Shown: positions 1-8,886, counted from the stretch's first letter. The stretch: 60,278 nt of DNA from Serratia sp. DD3 (GCF_000496755.2 NZ_AYKS02000014.1:1-60278), one strand, 5' to 3'. The notes: a model not told the origin generated them from the letters alone. Translations and numbers: made by a program.

Positions 1-246
1 GATGATACCTTATACGGCTACACGGGCAACGATCTGTTTATTTTCAGCGACAGTGCGGGTAAGGACATTATTGCGGACTTCAATGTTAAAGATGACAAGA
101 TATTGTTCAGCAACTCAGCTTTGAGCTTTGACGATCTGCACTTCAAGGCGGTGAATAACGACACGATAGTGTCTTATTTTGACAGCCAGATTACTCTGCG
201 AGGAGTTGCAATCGTTAATATTGAAGAAAACCTGTTTATTTTCTGA
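1..246 (+). CDS. C-terminal end of an RTX-type secreted protein (partial, 5' end outside window)
   Basis: An open frame enters from the left edge and stops with TGA at 244-246, leaving 81 residues. The visible part begins with a glycine/aspartate-rich turn (GYTGND followed by LFIF), as in the calcium-binding nonapeptide repeats of RTX proteins, then a DFNVKDDKI segment typical of the beta-roll end of serralysins and hemolysin-type proteins. It ends ENLFIF, a hydrophobic C-terminus like type I secretion signals. Known of the family: such proteins leave the cell through an ABC/MFP/TolC exporter and fold in external calcium. The catalytic or adhesive domain lies outside the window, so the activity cannot be named. 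Confidence 0.7.
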   Translation, partial: DDTLYGYTGNDLFIFSDSAGKDIIADFNVKDDKILFSNSALSFDDLHFKAVNNDTIVSYFDSQITLRGVAIVNIEENLFIF

Positions 247-259
247 TCCTTTCATTTAT

Positions 260-303
260 CTAATGACAACAAGGGACTATCCCATTGTTGTCATTAGTTT
301 TTC
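260..303 (+). terminator. Rho-independent terminator after the RTX gene
   Basis: A long hairpin starts 14 bases after the stop: TAATGACAACA pairs with TGTTGTCATTA, and an inner GGGA/TCCC extends the stem. The 3' arm is followed by a T-rich stretch. It ends the RTX transcript and separates it from the VOC gene. Confidence 0.75.
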
Positions 304-480
304 AATCTTTGATTGAAATACTTCTGACGAAGATGCACAGGGCAAGCCCATCGATTTAACGCCTTTACGATTGTCTACCCTATTTTGGTTGTGAACCTGA
401 TCACACTTATCGCATTGGCTACCTGACATCATGAACTCCATGTATTACTGTTTTTTTATACAGTAAATAGGAGATAACTG

Positions 481-888
481 ATGGATATTACCCCTTGCGT
501 TTCACATGTCTCGTTAGGAACCAATAAATTTGATCTTGCCGCACAATTTTATGATCAGGTACTCAGTGCGCTAGGTTGCCGGAGAGTGCATGATTTCCCC
601 GGTGCCATTGGCTATGGCCATGAGTACCCAGAGTTCTGGCTGCAAATCCCTATAGATGGTAAACCTGCTGGCACCGCCAATGGCGTTCATGTTGGTTTTT
701 TTGCCACCAGTAAACAACAAGTTGATGCATTTTATCAGCAGGCGTTGGCCGCAGGGGCACAAGATGAAGGCGCACCAGGCCTTCGCCCTGAATATGGTGA
801 TGCTTATTATGGCTGTTTTGTTCGTGACTTGGATGGCCACAAAATAGAAGCCAGTTTCTGGAACGAAAGTGTCGCCGGCTGCTGCTAG
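481..888 (+). CDS. VOC-superfamily (glyoxalase/bleomycin-resistance-like) protein
   Basis: A 135-residue protein of the usual length for a one-subunit vicinal-oxygen-chelate protein. It opens with a HVSLGT strand carrying a candidate metal-binding His, followed by a helix (FYDQVLSALG), a middle strand with HVGFF, and the C-terminal DLDGHKIEASFW strand in which Glu is the usual last metal ligand. Relatives include glyoxalase I, dioxygenases and fosfomycin/bleomycin resistance proteins, but many are of unknown function, so the substrate is not named. The start is supported by an AGGAG box 7 bases upstream. It appears monocistronic: terminators or gaps lie on both sides. Confidence 0.8.
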   Translation: MDITPCVSHVSLGTNKFDLAAQFYDQVLSALGCRRVHDFPGAIGYGHEYPEFWLQIPIDGKPAGTANGVHVGFFATSKQQVDAFYQQALAAGAQDEGAPGLRPEYGDAYYGCFVRDLDGHKIEASFWNESVAGCC

Positions 889-1567
889 CGCTTGGCCATT
901 CAGCCACCCTGTCTTGCCACAGTAATACTGATAAAACGTTGGCTAGCTCTGCACCACTCAAAGAAATATCGATAAAAAAATGCCGGTGATTAAACCGGCA
1001 TTATTGAATCAAATCTGCTATGTGCATAATTCTAAAATAAAACAATTATGGAGCGCAACGCCCATCGCTCAACGTTGCATTCACCTGCGCTTAAAAGCAT
1101 GCCGCATTTATAATAAAAATATGTTGATGCTGCTCAATTTAAATGACCTTTTCCGTAAGAATTTTGCTTATAACCCGCTCGCCGTACGCTTCAACCACAA
1201 GCAACCGCCCATCAGGGCCACATGTGATTGGGCAAACATACCCATACTGTCGTAGTGACTTTGGCTAACCAGAGTAAAACATTCTCTTTGGTTATGGGAA
1301 ATTTGTTCTTCCTATTGATAACAGATGACCAGTGAACTTATGTTGTTGGCAAAAATCTGGCCTTACAGACTGGGGGGCTTGCCAAGCGACACGCTATTCA
1401 CATCAATCGCCAAGTCTGATGACCTTTTGGTGTTGCTCATCAAAAGATAAGCTTTTGAATTTAAATAAAACAATAATAAAACAACGTTAAACATTAAATT
1501 ATTATTGTTTTACGATAATTTTATTGGCATGATCGCACTTCCTGACACACATAAAACAGAGGTTCTT
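889..1567. other. Gene-poor intergenic stretch with one hairpin
   Basis: No convincing gene is seen. An inverted repeat at about 980-1000 (GCCGGT / ACCGGC with an A-run on its left) could terminate transcripts, chiefly those coming from the right on the minus strand. The last 130 bases are AT-rich and probably hold the promoter of the DUF2975 gene. A 91-codon frame at 980-1255 has no ribosome-binding site and starts inside the hairpin. Confidence 0.5.
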
Positions 1568-2122
1568 ATGTCAACAACACGTATTTCAGTCCTAAGCAAA
1601 CGGATGGCTACCATCACTCTCGCTTTTCTTATCATGATGATCTTACTGAACGTGGTCGCTTGGTTATTTCCTGGTAATATTGCCGGGCATGGCTTGGGGT
1701 TTTCTCTGACGGAGACCTTTATCAGTGACAGCAAAGTTAATGTAGCCTCCCTGCCAGGATGGCAAATTGCCGGCGCTATTATTTTATCCAGCATTCCACT
1801 GCTTGCACTGGTGTTTGGGCTCTATCAGTTGCGTCTGCTTTTTCAAACCTATGCACAAAAAGCCTATTTTTCCGTCACTGCCGCACAACATTTGGGACGA
1901 GTGGGTAAATCTATTGCCATCTGGACGCTGTTAACTTTTATTTGTGAGCCTTTACTGAGCATTTGGTTGACCATGCAAGCGCCTGAAGGTCAGCAATTCA
2001 TCTCGTTTAGTTTCACCGTACAAGATGTTGTTGCCTTATTCCTCGCTGTTTGCATCACCATCATTGCTCACATATTGCAACAGGCAAGTATGATATACAC
2101 AGAAAATCAAGAGTTTATTTAA
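1568..2122 (+). CDS. DUF2975 family inner-membrane protein
   Basis: A 184-residue membrane protein with four predicted hydrophobic segments, at about residues 12-33, 56-80, 110-130 and 150-172, which is the layout of DUF2975 proteins. The function of the family is unknown, but its members are very often encoded directly upstream of a small Cro/CI-type regulator, as here. The ATG at 1568 is chosen over the in-frame one at 1505 because AGAGG lies just before it and the N-terminus is polar-then-hydrophobic. It is 10 bases from the next gene, so the two are almost certainly cotranscribed. Confidence 0.75.
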   Translation: MSTTRISVLSKRMATITLAFLIMMILLNVVAWLFPGNIAGHGLGFSLTETFISDSKVNVASLPGWQIAGAIILSSIPLLALVFGLYQLRLLFQTYAQKAYFSVTAAQHLGRVGKSIAIWTLLTFICEPLLSIWLTMQAPEGQQFISFSFTVQDVVALFLAVCITIIAHILQQASMIYTENQEFI

Positions 2123-2132
2123 AGGTATTACT

Positions 2133-2357
2133 ATGACAATCATCGTGAAACTTGATGTGCTGTTAGCCAAGCGAAAAATGAAGTCTAAAGATTTAGCGTC
2201 AGTCATTGGTATTACAGAACAAAACGTCTCTCTGCTAAAACAAGGTAAAGTGAAAGGGTTACGTTTTTCTACTCTGGATGCAATTTGTCGCTATTTAGAA
2301 TGTCAGCCCGGAGATATATTAATTTATTCTGATGAAACAAAGCCAGACAATGAATAG
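2133..2357 (+). CDS. Small XRE (Cro/CI) family transcriptional regulator
   Basis: A 74-residue protein made up almost entirely of a helix-turn-helix domain. The stretch around residues 18-38 (KDLASVIGITEQNVSLLKQG) is the recognition region, and the end (ICRYLECQPGDILIY) is the hallmark of the YozG-like small Cro/CI regulators. AAAGG precedes the start. It follows the DUF2975 gene closely, and this partnership is common across bacteria. The membrane partner may sequester or control the regulator, but nothing in the sequence proves this. Target genes are unknown; autoregulation is the simplest guess. Confidence 0.8.
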   Translation: MTIIVKLDVLLAKRKMKSKDLASVIGITEQNVSLLKQGKVKGLRFSTLDAICRYLECQPGDILIYSDETKPDNE

Positions 2358-2413
2358 CTGCCGCGAGAGCAGCTAGATCATAAATATGGTTCGTCCGTTT
2401 TATCAGCAAGTGA

Positions 2414-2436
2414 GAACCTCAGGGATGAGGTTTCTT
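2414..2436 (+). terminator. Hairpin terminator after the XRE gene
   Basis: AACCTCA and TGAGGTT form a compact stem with a three-base loop, followed by a short T-rich run on the plus strand. A second small stem (AGCTGC/GCAGCT) lies at about 2357-2374. The site sits between the convergent XRE and response-regulator genes. Confidence 0.5.
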
Positions 2437-2505
2437 AATCCCCAACAGAATACCAACGAACTGCCATTCCCCCGCTATTCCACTAGATGTCGTCTTGACG
2501 TGGGG

Positions 2506-3207
2506 TTATCGCGGTGAATCTGACGTCACTTGATAACGATAGCCTACCCCATGTACCGTGCGAATCAATAATGGGTTGTTGGGATCCTGTTCAATCACTT
2601 TGCGTAGTTTAGAAATATGCTGATCCAGTGTACGGCTGTTGGGTAAATAGTCATAACCCCAGACTGCGTCGAACAACATTTCCCGAGTTACCACTTGATT
2701 TTTATGCTGATAAAGACAAACCAGAATTTTTATCTCACGCAGCGATAACTCCAGACGTTCTGTCTGGCGTAGTGCACACAACTCATTGGGATAGACGGTC
2801 AAGTCGCCAAAGCAGAAACGGGTATCCGGTTGAGGGTTATTTCTACGCAAACAACGCCGAGCAATGGTTTTAATTCTGGCGCGAATTTCATGAATGCCAA
2901 ATGGCTTACTGATATAGTCATCGGCACCCAGTTCTAACCCCACCACACGATCAATCTCTTCATCTTTGGCCGATAAAAAAATAATCGGGATATCTTCATC
3001 CTGTTTGCGGATTTCACGGCATACCTGATAACCATCCATCTCTGGCATCATGATATCCAGAATCATAAAGTCTGGTTTTTGCTGCTGGTATTTTTCCAGC
3101 GCCACTTTGCCGTTTTCCGCAGCAATCAGTGTGTATCCCTCGCGGGAAAGCGCTTCAACCAGTCCTTGGCGAATATTGGTATCATCTTCAACCACCAGTA
3201 TTTTCAT
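2506..3207 (-). CDS. OmpR/PhoB-family response regulator
   Basis: An N-terminal receiver domain (about residues 1-120) has the acidic pair near the start, the phospho-acceptor Asp in FMILDIMMPEMDG (residue 51 from the chosen start) and the conserved Lys in YISKPF. A C-terminal winged helix (about 135-230) ends in the RTVHGVGYRY signature. Two adjacent ATGs exist at 3210 and 3207; the second has the better spacing from GGGAGA. It lies 31 bases after the kinase gene and is the last gene of the VWA-kinase-regulator operon. I do not recognise it as a named E. coli regulator (not CreB, PhoP or OmpR). Confidence 0.85.
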   Translation of the reverse strand: MKILVVEDDTNIRQGLVEALSREGYTLIAAENGKVALEKYQQQKPDFMILDIMMPEMDGYQVCREIRKQDEDIPIIFLSAKDEEIDRVVGLELGADDYISKPFGIHEIRARIKTIARRCLRRNNPQPDTRFCFGDLTVYPNELCALRQTERLELSLREIKILVCLYQHKNQVVTREMLFDAVWGYDYLPNSRTLDQHISKLRKVIEQDPNNPLLIRTVHGVGYRYQVTSDSPR

Positions 3208-3238
3208 CATTCTCCCTTGGGATTATCGCGATGGAGCG

Positions 3239-4753
3239 TTATGCCGCCGTAGCGGGCGCTTGGCGCATCAACCGTAGTGTGAAACGCACCCCCGGAGACA
3301 GTGCTGTCACCGAGATCTTGCCACCTAAACTGTGTGCCAGTTGCTGAGCGATCGTCAAACCAATACCTGTGCCTGAGACCCCTTCAGTAATGTTTGATTT
3401 TACCCGGTAAAAAGGCATGAAAATCATTTCGAACTCTTTATCTGCGATACCTGGCCCATAGTCCCGTACATGAATATCGACATAGTCCGCATGGGCAACC
3501 ACTTGTAAGTCAACTTGCTTCCCTGTAGCGGCATATTTCTCTGTGTTATTGAGTAAGTTGTTGATAATCTGCGTCAAACGGTCTACATCAGAATTCACCA
3601 GCGCATTTTCAGCCACTGTGACAACCAGCGCCATTCCCTTAGCCTGCAGGGAAGGTGTAAAAGTATGAGCAATCTGTGTGACTAATTGGCTGACATCCAC
3701 TGACTGAAGATACAACTTGGGTTCACGCGTAAACGTGAGAATATTCTGGATCAGACGGGATAAGCGCTGGCTCTCGCCAATAATCACATTCAAATAGCCT
3801 AGCTGACCACCATGCTGATCAGTCAATTCCTCTTTCAGTAGCTCAGCATAGAGTGTGATATTGGTCAGTGGGGTTTTCAGCTCATGGGATACCTGGCTAA
3901 CAAAATTCACCTGTTGACGTGCCAAGCGTGTTTTTTGCGTATATTCACGGTATAGACGGAAGAGAATAAACCCAATACTGGCCAGCATTAGCAGAATAAA
4001 TATCCCACCCCAGAGGTATACCGCCAATGTGTTGACTGCCTGACCATAATAACTAACCTGCCAGCCCGAAAGTGGATATGGCAGGTTTTGCTGTTCCAGT
4101 AGTCGTTTTTCATCTAATAGCCGATAGGGGTTGCTCTGATACAGCACCCGCCCATTCTCTCTGACGACCAACGTATCGTTGCCAAAATCCACTTGGGCAG
4201 CATTGATGACATCAGAAAGTAAATTGATATAAGAAACGCGAAATCCTAGCGTGTCGCTACCTTTATTACGCCAATAAATAAGTAGCGCATCCTGAAGCTC
4301 TCCGCCGATAAACCAGCCTGATTGTGGCGCCGCATGCTCGTTTTTTAGACTGTGGCTGTAAAGCAAGGAAGGGTCATCCACCAGGGGGGCGATCATCTGC
4401 AACCAGGCATGCTCTTGTTGACTCAGTGGCTCATTATCCTTGGGATACAGCAAGTGACCTTTTTGCAATACAAAAACTGCATTAACATCACTGTCTTGCT
4501 CAATCAGCTTTTTAAAGGAGTCATCATCGCGCTGGACATAATCCATAATGGCGTCCAGACGTGTCGCTTTCTGCTGGAGAATATCCATGATACTGGTGCT
4601 CATCTGCGCGGCGCGCGTCTGTGCCAATATCTTGGATTGGTAGTGACGCTGCAATACCTCGTGCTCGATGGTGCGCACACCCAGATAAGTGATCAAACTG
4701 AAAATCACCAGCGTCATCATGACAAAAATGATTAAACTTCTGCGCTTGAACAT
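3239..4753 (-). CDS. Membrane sensor histidine kinase
   Basis: A 504-residue kinase. A first transmembrane helix (about residues 6-24) and a second (about 245-267) flank a periplasmic sensor region of about 220 residues. Then come the dimerisation/phosphotransfer box FVSQVSHELKTPL with the phospho-accepting His, an N box (IINNLLNNTEKYA), and the ATP-binding DYGPGIAD and GTGIGLTIAQQ motifs. The ATG at 4753 is preferred to 4843 because a GGAG box precedes it and it begins directly with the basic/hydrophobic anchor. It pairs with the downstream regulator. The signal sensed is unknown; the VWA protein encoded just upstream is a candidate partner of its sensor domain. Confidence 0.85.
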   Translation of the reverse strand: MFKRRSLIIFVMMTLVIFSLITYLGVRTIEHEVLQRHYQSKILAQTRAAQMSTSIMDILQQKATRLDAIMDYVQRDDDSFKKLIEQDSDVNAVFVLQKGHLLYPKDNEPLSQQEHAWLQMIAPLVDDPSLLYSHSLKNEHAAPQSGWFIGGELQDALLIYWRNKGSDTLGFRVSYINLLSDVINAAQVDFGNDTLVVRENGRVLYQSNPYRLLDEKRLLEQQNLPYPLSGWQVSYYGQAVNTLAVYLWGGIFILLMLASIGFILFRLYREYTQKTRLARQQVNFVSQVSHELKTPLTNITLYAELLKEELTDQHGGQLGYLNVIIGESQRLSRLIQNILTFTREPKLYLQSVDVSQLVTQIAHTFTPSLQAKGMALVVTVAENALVNSDVDRLTQIINNLLNNTEKYAATGKQVDLQVVAHADYVDIHVRDYGPGIADKEFEMIFMPFYRVKSNITEGVSGTGIGLTIAQQLAHSLGGKISVTALSPGVRFTLRLMRQAPATAA

Positions 4754-4818
4754 CTGGCTCCTAGGAGGGTTGGTGACACCGTCACCAATGGAATTCTGCT
4801 TTAGACTCTGTTGATGCC

Positions 4819-4838
4819 GGCTGCAACTGCCTGCAGCC
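4819..4838 (-). promoter_or_regulatory. Intercistronic hairpin between VWA and kinase genes
   Basis: GGCTGCA and TGCAGCC are separated by six bases in the 99-base gap after the VWA stop codon. There is no T-run after it on the minus strand, so it is more likely a processing, stabilising or partial-attenuation structure than a full terminator. It could make the VWA protein more abundant than the kinase pair. Confidence 0.4.
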
Positions 4839-4852
4839 AGCAATCAAAACGA

Positions 4853-6187
4853 TTATTGATTCTTTTGCGTTTTAATATTGAAATTTTGTTCTTTTACCGC
4901 CTTACGCGATGAAGCCTTGCTTTCATTATCTAACTCTTCCACCATCTTCTTGTTCATCTGCGCACTGGATTCCGCTTTCTGCCTGGCTTCCGGTGTTTTG
5001 AGTTTCAAGCTTTGTAATTCCGCTGCATTGCCGCTAATGACCGCTTTAGCTTCTTCCATTTGCCCTTTATCCATCAACTGTATCGCGCGCTCATTTTCAA
5101 TGGCTGATTTCTGAATAGCTGAATCAACAATCACATCATCCACTTGGGCTGAATTCACTTCTTGTGAGGACTGGCTGTAACTGACATTCACCTTTTCATC
5201 AACCGTATCAACCCGTTTGCTACTGAGGTTGGCATAACTGACACTCACATCAGCCAACAGTTTGGTTTCCGCATGCTGCCCTTTTGCTGGAACCACTTCC
5301 AACAAGACATATTTTTCCTGGTTGGCATACAGTTGGTTAAGTTTTACCTTCACCTTGTTATTGCTGATGGTGCCATCGCGGCCAAGCAAACGTACGGGTG
5401 TCACCTGCTCCGGGGTGGTAATAACCACCTCGACATCTTGTGCTACCACTGACATCACATCATTAAATTCATGGGCCAATATTCCTTCCAGATTATTGGC
5501 ATTTTTCACAAACACATGATTTCCGTCGCTATAGCTGGCAATGGTGGTCATCAGATCTTCGTTATAATCTTCACCAATACCAAAGGTGGTAATGGCGATA
5601 CCTTTTTTGGCAGCGACTCTGGCCAGCTCGGCTAATTCACTATTGGAGGTTGGCCCGACGTTGGCTTGACCATCAGAAAGCAGAATAATACGGTTTATCT
5701 GTTCTTTATCCAGATGACGGCTCACCTGCTGGATCCCTTTGCTAACCCCAGCAAACAAGGCGGTACTGCCGCCTGATTCAATGCTACGTCTTATTGCATT
5801 AATTATCTGCTGCTTATTCTTTACTTTCGTCGCTGGCAGTATCACTTCAGCTTCAGAGTCATAAGCCACTATCGACAAGGTATCATTACTGTCGAGCATA
5901 TTAACTGCCGTAATGGCCGCATCTCTGGCATTGATGATCCGCTCACCGTCCATTGATCCCGAACGGTCAATCACCAGCGCCAGATTAATCGGGTGACGCT
6001 GTGCAATGGCCTGCGGGTAACCCACCAGCGAAATTTTCAGGTAGTTTTTCTCTTGGCTGTTTTCCAGAACAACGGGAGAAGCCACTTGAGATTTGACGAT
6101 GACTTTATTTGGGGCCGTACTCTCAGCCTGGGCCCCCCAAGGCAATACCGATAACGCGAATAGCGCAAGAATACATTTTAGATTCAT
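4853..6187 (-). CDS. Secreted von Willebrand factor A domain protein, first gene of a two-component operon
   Basis: A 444-residue protein with a clear signal peptide (about residues 1-21, ending WGAQA). A VWA domain runs from about 67 to 240 and carries a complete MIDAS metal site: DRSGS at residues 74-78, a Thr in GGSTALF and an Asp in LLSDGQANVG. A beta-rich middle region follows, then a highly charged, Lys/Glu-rich helical tail (about 350-444). VWA domains bind protein ligands through a divalent metal. It leads a minus-strand operon with a histidine kinase and an OmpR-type regulator, so it may be a periplasmic ligand or partner of that kinase. That role is an inference. Confidence 0.8.
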   Translation of the reverse strand: MNLKCILALFALSVLPWGAQAESTAPNKVIVKSQVASPVVLENSQEKNYLKISLVGYPQAIAQRHPINLALVIDRSGSMDGERIINARDAAITAVNMLDSNDTLSIVAYDSEAEVILPATKVKNKQQIINAIRRSIESGGSTALFAGVSKGIQQVSRHLDKEQINRIILLSDGQANVGPTSNSELAELARVAAKKGIAITTFGIGEDYNEDLMTTIASYSDGNHVFVKNANNLEGILAHEFNDVMSVVAQDVEVVITTPEQVTPVRLLGRDGTISNNKVKVKLNQLYANQEKYVLLEVVPAKGQHAETKLLADVSVSYANLSSKRVDTVDEKVNVSYSQSSQEVNSAQVDDVIVDSAIQKSAIENERAIQLMDKGQMEEAKAVISGNAAELQSLKLKTPEARQKAESSAQMNKKMVEELDNESKASSRKAVKEQNFNIKTQKNQ

Positions 6188-6283
6188 GGTGATACTCCAG
6201 TAAAATAATCCAATGCATTCTTGCCTATCTTGAACAACAAGATGTCTTTCTGCTGTATAAAGATGTCAAAAAATCGTAAAAGT

Positions 6284-6340
6284 TACTCTCCTGCTGAATC
6301 ATTCGAGTTGCAGAAACAGCAACTCGAATGATTGAGAGTA
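6284..6340. repeat. 57-bp near-perfect palindrome built from ERIC-like ends
   Basis: Outer arms TACTCTC (6284-6290) and GAGAGTA (6334-6340) flank perfect 15-base inner arms, 6297-6311 and 6319-6333, around a seven-base loop. The right half closely resembles the right terminus of the ERIC-type elements elsewhere in the window (GCAACTCGAAT-TATT-TAGAGTA at 29630-29655). It therefore looks like two element ends in inverted orientation with no body between them. It lies 17 bases after the mppA stop and can form a very stable RNA hairpin at the 3' end of that message. Confidence 0.7.
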
Positions 6341-6356
6341 TCAACAGCACAGTAAA

Positions 6357-7976
6357 TCAATGTTTCAAGATATACATCTGCTGGCTATAAGCGACATCTT
6401 CCGGGTTAGTGATTGGGTAGCCTTTCACCCACGGTTTAATCAAACGACCATTGGTATATTGATAAATTGGCGCTATTGGTGCTTCTTCCGCAATCATCTG
6501 TTCCGCTTTATTGTAATCGGCGGTGAGCAGCGTCGGATTTGTTTCACGGCTGGCCTGCGCCAGTAACTGGTCATATTGCGGATTTTTGAATTTGGCGATA
6601 TTACCAGTATGGGAAGAGGTGAGTAACGACAGGAAAGTCGAAGCCTCATTGTAATCCCCCACCCAGGAAGCGCGTATCACATCAAAATTACCGGTATTAC
6701 GGCTATCGATATAGGTCTTCCACTCCTGATTCTGCAATTGGACATCAACACCCAATGTTTTCTTCCACATTGAGGCCACCGCAATCGCTATCTTCTGATG
6801 GCTCTCGGACGTGTTATAGAGCAGAGTGAGTTTTAACGGATTATTCGGACCATAACCCGCTGCCTGCATCAATGCCTTGGCTTGAGCGTTCAGCTCTTCC
6901 TGGGTCTGTTGTTGCAATAGATTAGCTTGTGGTTTAAAGCCAGCGGTGACATCCGGTGTAAAATGATAGGCAGGTTTTTCACCAGTACCCAGCACTTTTT
7001 CGGCAATAATTTGCCGATCAATCGCGTATGACAATGCTTGGCGTACCCGGACATCGTTGGTAGGTGCCCGTTGGGTATTAAATGCGTAGTAATAAGTGCC
7101 CAGTTGATCCGGTGTATAGACCTGACCAGGAATATCTTTCAGCAACTTTTGGTACATGGTTTTTGGAAAGGATTCTGTGATGTCGATATCCCCAGCCAAA
7201 TAGCGTTTGGTGGCATTGGATTCCTGATTAATCGGTACAAAGGTGACTTTAGTCAGTACCGTCTGTGCGTGATCCCAATAATGCTCATTGGGTACCAGAA
7301 CCAACTTTTCGTTTACCACGCGGTCTTGCAATTTGAACGCCCCATTCCCCACCAAATTACCGACTTTGGTCCAGTCACTGCCATATTTTTCAACGGTGGC
7401 CTTGGGCACTGGGAACAGGCTGAAATTCGCCGTCAGGCTAGCAAAATAAGGTACCGGTTTATTTAACTGTACCTTCAGCGTATGGTCATCTAACGCCACT
7501 ACCCCGAGTTTATCCACTGGCATTTTGCCAGCAATAATTTCTTCGGCATTTTGGATACCTGCCAACTGGGCAAACCAGGCAAATGGCGATGTATTTTTGG
7601 GGTCAACCAGCCGTTGCCAGCTATAAACAAAATCTTTTGCCGTGACAACGTCACCATTTGACCAGCGGGCATCTTTACGTAAGGTAAAAATATAGGTTTG
7701 GTTATCATTGCTTTGCCAACTCACCGCAACACCAGGGATCACATTGCCCTGTGCATCCTGATTCACCAGACCTTCAAACAGGTCACGCGCCACCTGCGCT
7801 TCTGGTAACCCCACGGCTTTAATGGGATCCAGTGATGCCGGTTCATCTTTAATATGACGGACAATTTCTTGTTTTTCCGCCAGCAAAGTACCAGCAGGAA
7901 CCTGGGCGGCCATTGCATTACCCATCACTGCGCTGATCGCCAGCGCACAAAGTGCCAAACGAAAACTCTGCTGCAT
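6357..7976 (-). CDS. mppA: Periplasmic murein-tripeptide/oligopeptide-binding protein MppA
   Basis: A 539-residue family-5 solute-binding protein with a signal peptide (about residues 1-24, ending GNAMA). It is of OppA/MppA length, with the family signature LDPIKAVGLPEAQVARDLFE near the N-terminus and the FTLRKDARWSNG motif. In E. coli MppA captures L-Ala-gamma-D-Glu-meso-diaminopimelate and passes it to the Opp permease for murein recycling. The name MppA over OppA rests on its position beside mpaA and ycjG, which act on the same peptide. The ATG at 7976 is used because GGGAAG lies just upstream; the in-frame ATG at 7991 overlaps that box. No permease genes are adjacent. Confidence 0.8.
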   Translation of the reverse strand: MQQSFRLALCALAISAVMGNAMAAQVPAGTLLAEKQEIVRHIKDEPASLDPIKAVGLPEAQVARDLFEGLVNQDAQGNVIPGVAVSWQSNDNQTYIFTLRKDARWSNGDVVTAKDFVYSWQRLVDPKNTSPFAWFAQLAGIQNAEEIIAGKMPVDKLGVVALDDHTLKVQLNKPVPYFASLTANFSLFPVPKATVEKYGSDWTKVGNLVGNGAFKLQDRVVNEKLVLVPNEHYWDHAQTVLTKVTFVPINQESNATKRYLAGDIDITESFPKTMYQKLLKDIPGQVYTPDQLGTYYYAFNTQRAPTNDVRVRQALSYAIDRQIIAEKVLGTGEKPAYHFTPDVTAGFKPQANLLQQQTQEELNAQAKALMQAAGYGPNNPLKLTLLYNTSESHQKIAIAVASMWKKTLGVDVQLQNQEWKTYIDSRNTGNFDVIRASWVGDYNEASTFLSLLTSSHTGNIAKFKNPQYDQLLAQASRETNPTLLTADYNKAEQMIAEEAPIAPIYQYTNGRLIKPWVKGYPITNPEDVAYSQQMYILKH

Positions 7977-8156
7977 TTTTCTTCCCGCCATTATTGATTA
8001 ACCATGCAAAATTTTTATCATGCATTCCTATCGCCTTTCAAGCCGCAAGACGGCCAGAAGCGCTTTATTCGCCTAACAGACTGTGAAAATTAAGTTAAAG
8101 CATAATACACTGAGCATCACCACAGCTTCTTTATTTTGGCATGAAGGAATCACAGC

Positions 8157-8864
8157 ATGATCCAACACCGACCACGGAGTGAACGAGGCCAACTGACCAC
8201 TGCTGGTGAGCAGTATGGCAAATCAGTGCTAGGTGCACCGTTACTCTACTTCCCCGCGGCCATCCAGGGCCCGAACAGCGGATTGGTGATAGCAGGCACC
8301 CATGGTGATGAAACTGCTGCGGTGGTCACCCTATCCTGCGCATTACGTAGTATTGAGCCTAATCAGTTGCGTCATCATGTGATCCTGGCGGTCAACCCCG
8401 ATGGTTGCCAGCTTGGGCTACGCGCCAATGCCAATGGTGTTGATCTAAACCGCAATTTTCCAGCCGCCAATTGGCGTTCCGGGGAGACGGTTTATCGTTG
8501 GAACAGTAGCGCCAAAACACGCGATGTGCGGCTATCTACCGGCGGGAGGCCCGGTTCCGAACCTGAGACCCAGGGATTATGCCATCTCATTTATCGCTTA
8601 AAGCCAGTTTGGGTGGTGTCATTCCATGAACCCCTGGCCTGCATGGAAGACCCGCAAAAGTCCAGATTAGGAGAGTGGCTTGCACATAAGTTTGCTCTGC
8701 CACTGGTCACCAGCGTCGGTTATGAAACACCCGGTTCTTTTGGCAGTTGGTGTGCGGATTTATCCTTACCCTGTATCACCGCTGAATTGCCACCCATCTC
8801 TGCTGATGCCGCCAGTGAAACTTACCTGGATGCCATGGTGGAATTACTGACCTATGGTGATTGA
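8157..8864 (+). CDS. mpaA: Murein peptide amidase A (zinc carboxypeptidase family M14)
   Basis: A 235-residue cytoplasmic protein, close to E. coli MpaA in length. Zinc-binding residues are seen in GTHGDE (His and Glu about residues 49-52) and in VVSFHEP (His about 161). The substrate-binding NANGVDLNRNFP motif is typical of M14 enzymes. MpaA cleaves the gamma-D-Glu-diaminopimelate bond of murein tripeptide, releasing L-Ala-D-Glu for the neighbouring epimerase. GAAGGA precedes the ATG. It is divergent from mppA (about 180 bases between) and convergent with ycjG. All three genes serve one pathway. Confidence 0.88.
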   Translation: MIQHRPRSERGQLTTAGEQYGKSVLGAPLLYFPAAIQGPNSGLVIAGTHGDETAAVVTLSCALRSIEPNQLRHHVILAVNPDGCQLGLRANANGVDLNRNFPAANWRSGETVYRWNSSAKTRDVRLSTGGRPGSEPETQGLCHLIYRLKPVWVVSFHEPLACMEDPQKSRLGEWLAHKFALPLVTSVGYETPGSFGSWCADLSLPCITAELPPISADAASETYLDAMVELLTYGD

Positions 8865-8886
8865 TTCAGTACCTACAATTCCATGC

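Noticed and set aside
980..1255. A 91-codon frame after the VOC gene
   Set aside because: It starts within a hairpin, has no ribosome-binding site, and the product looks like random coding.
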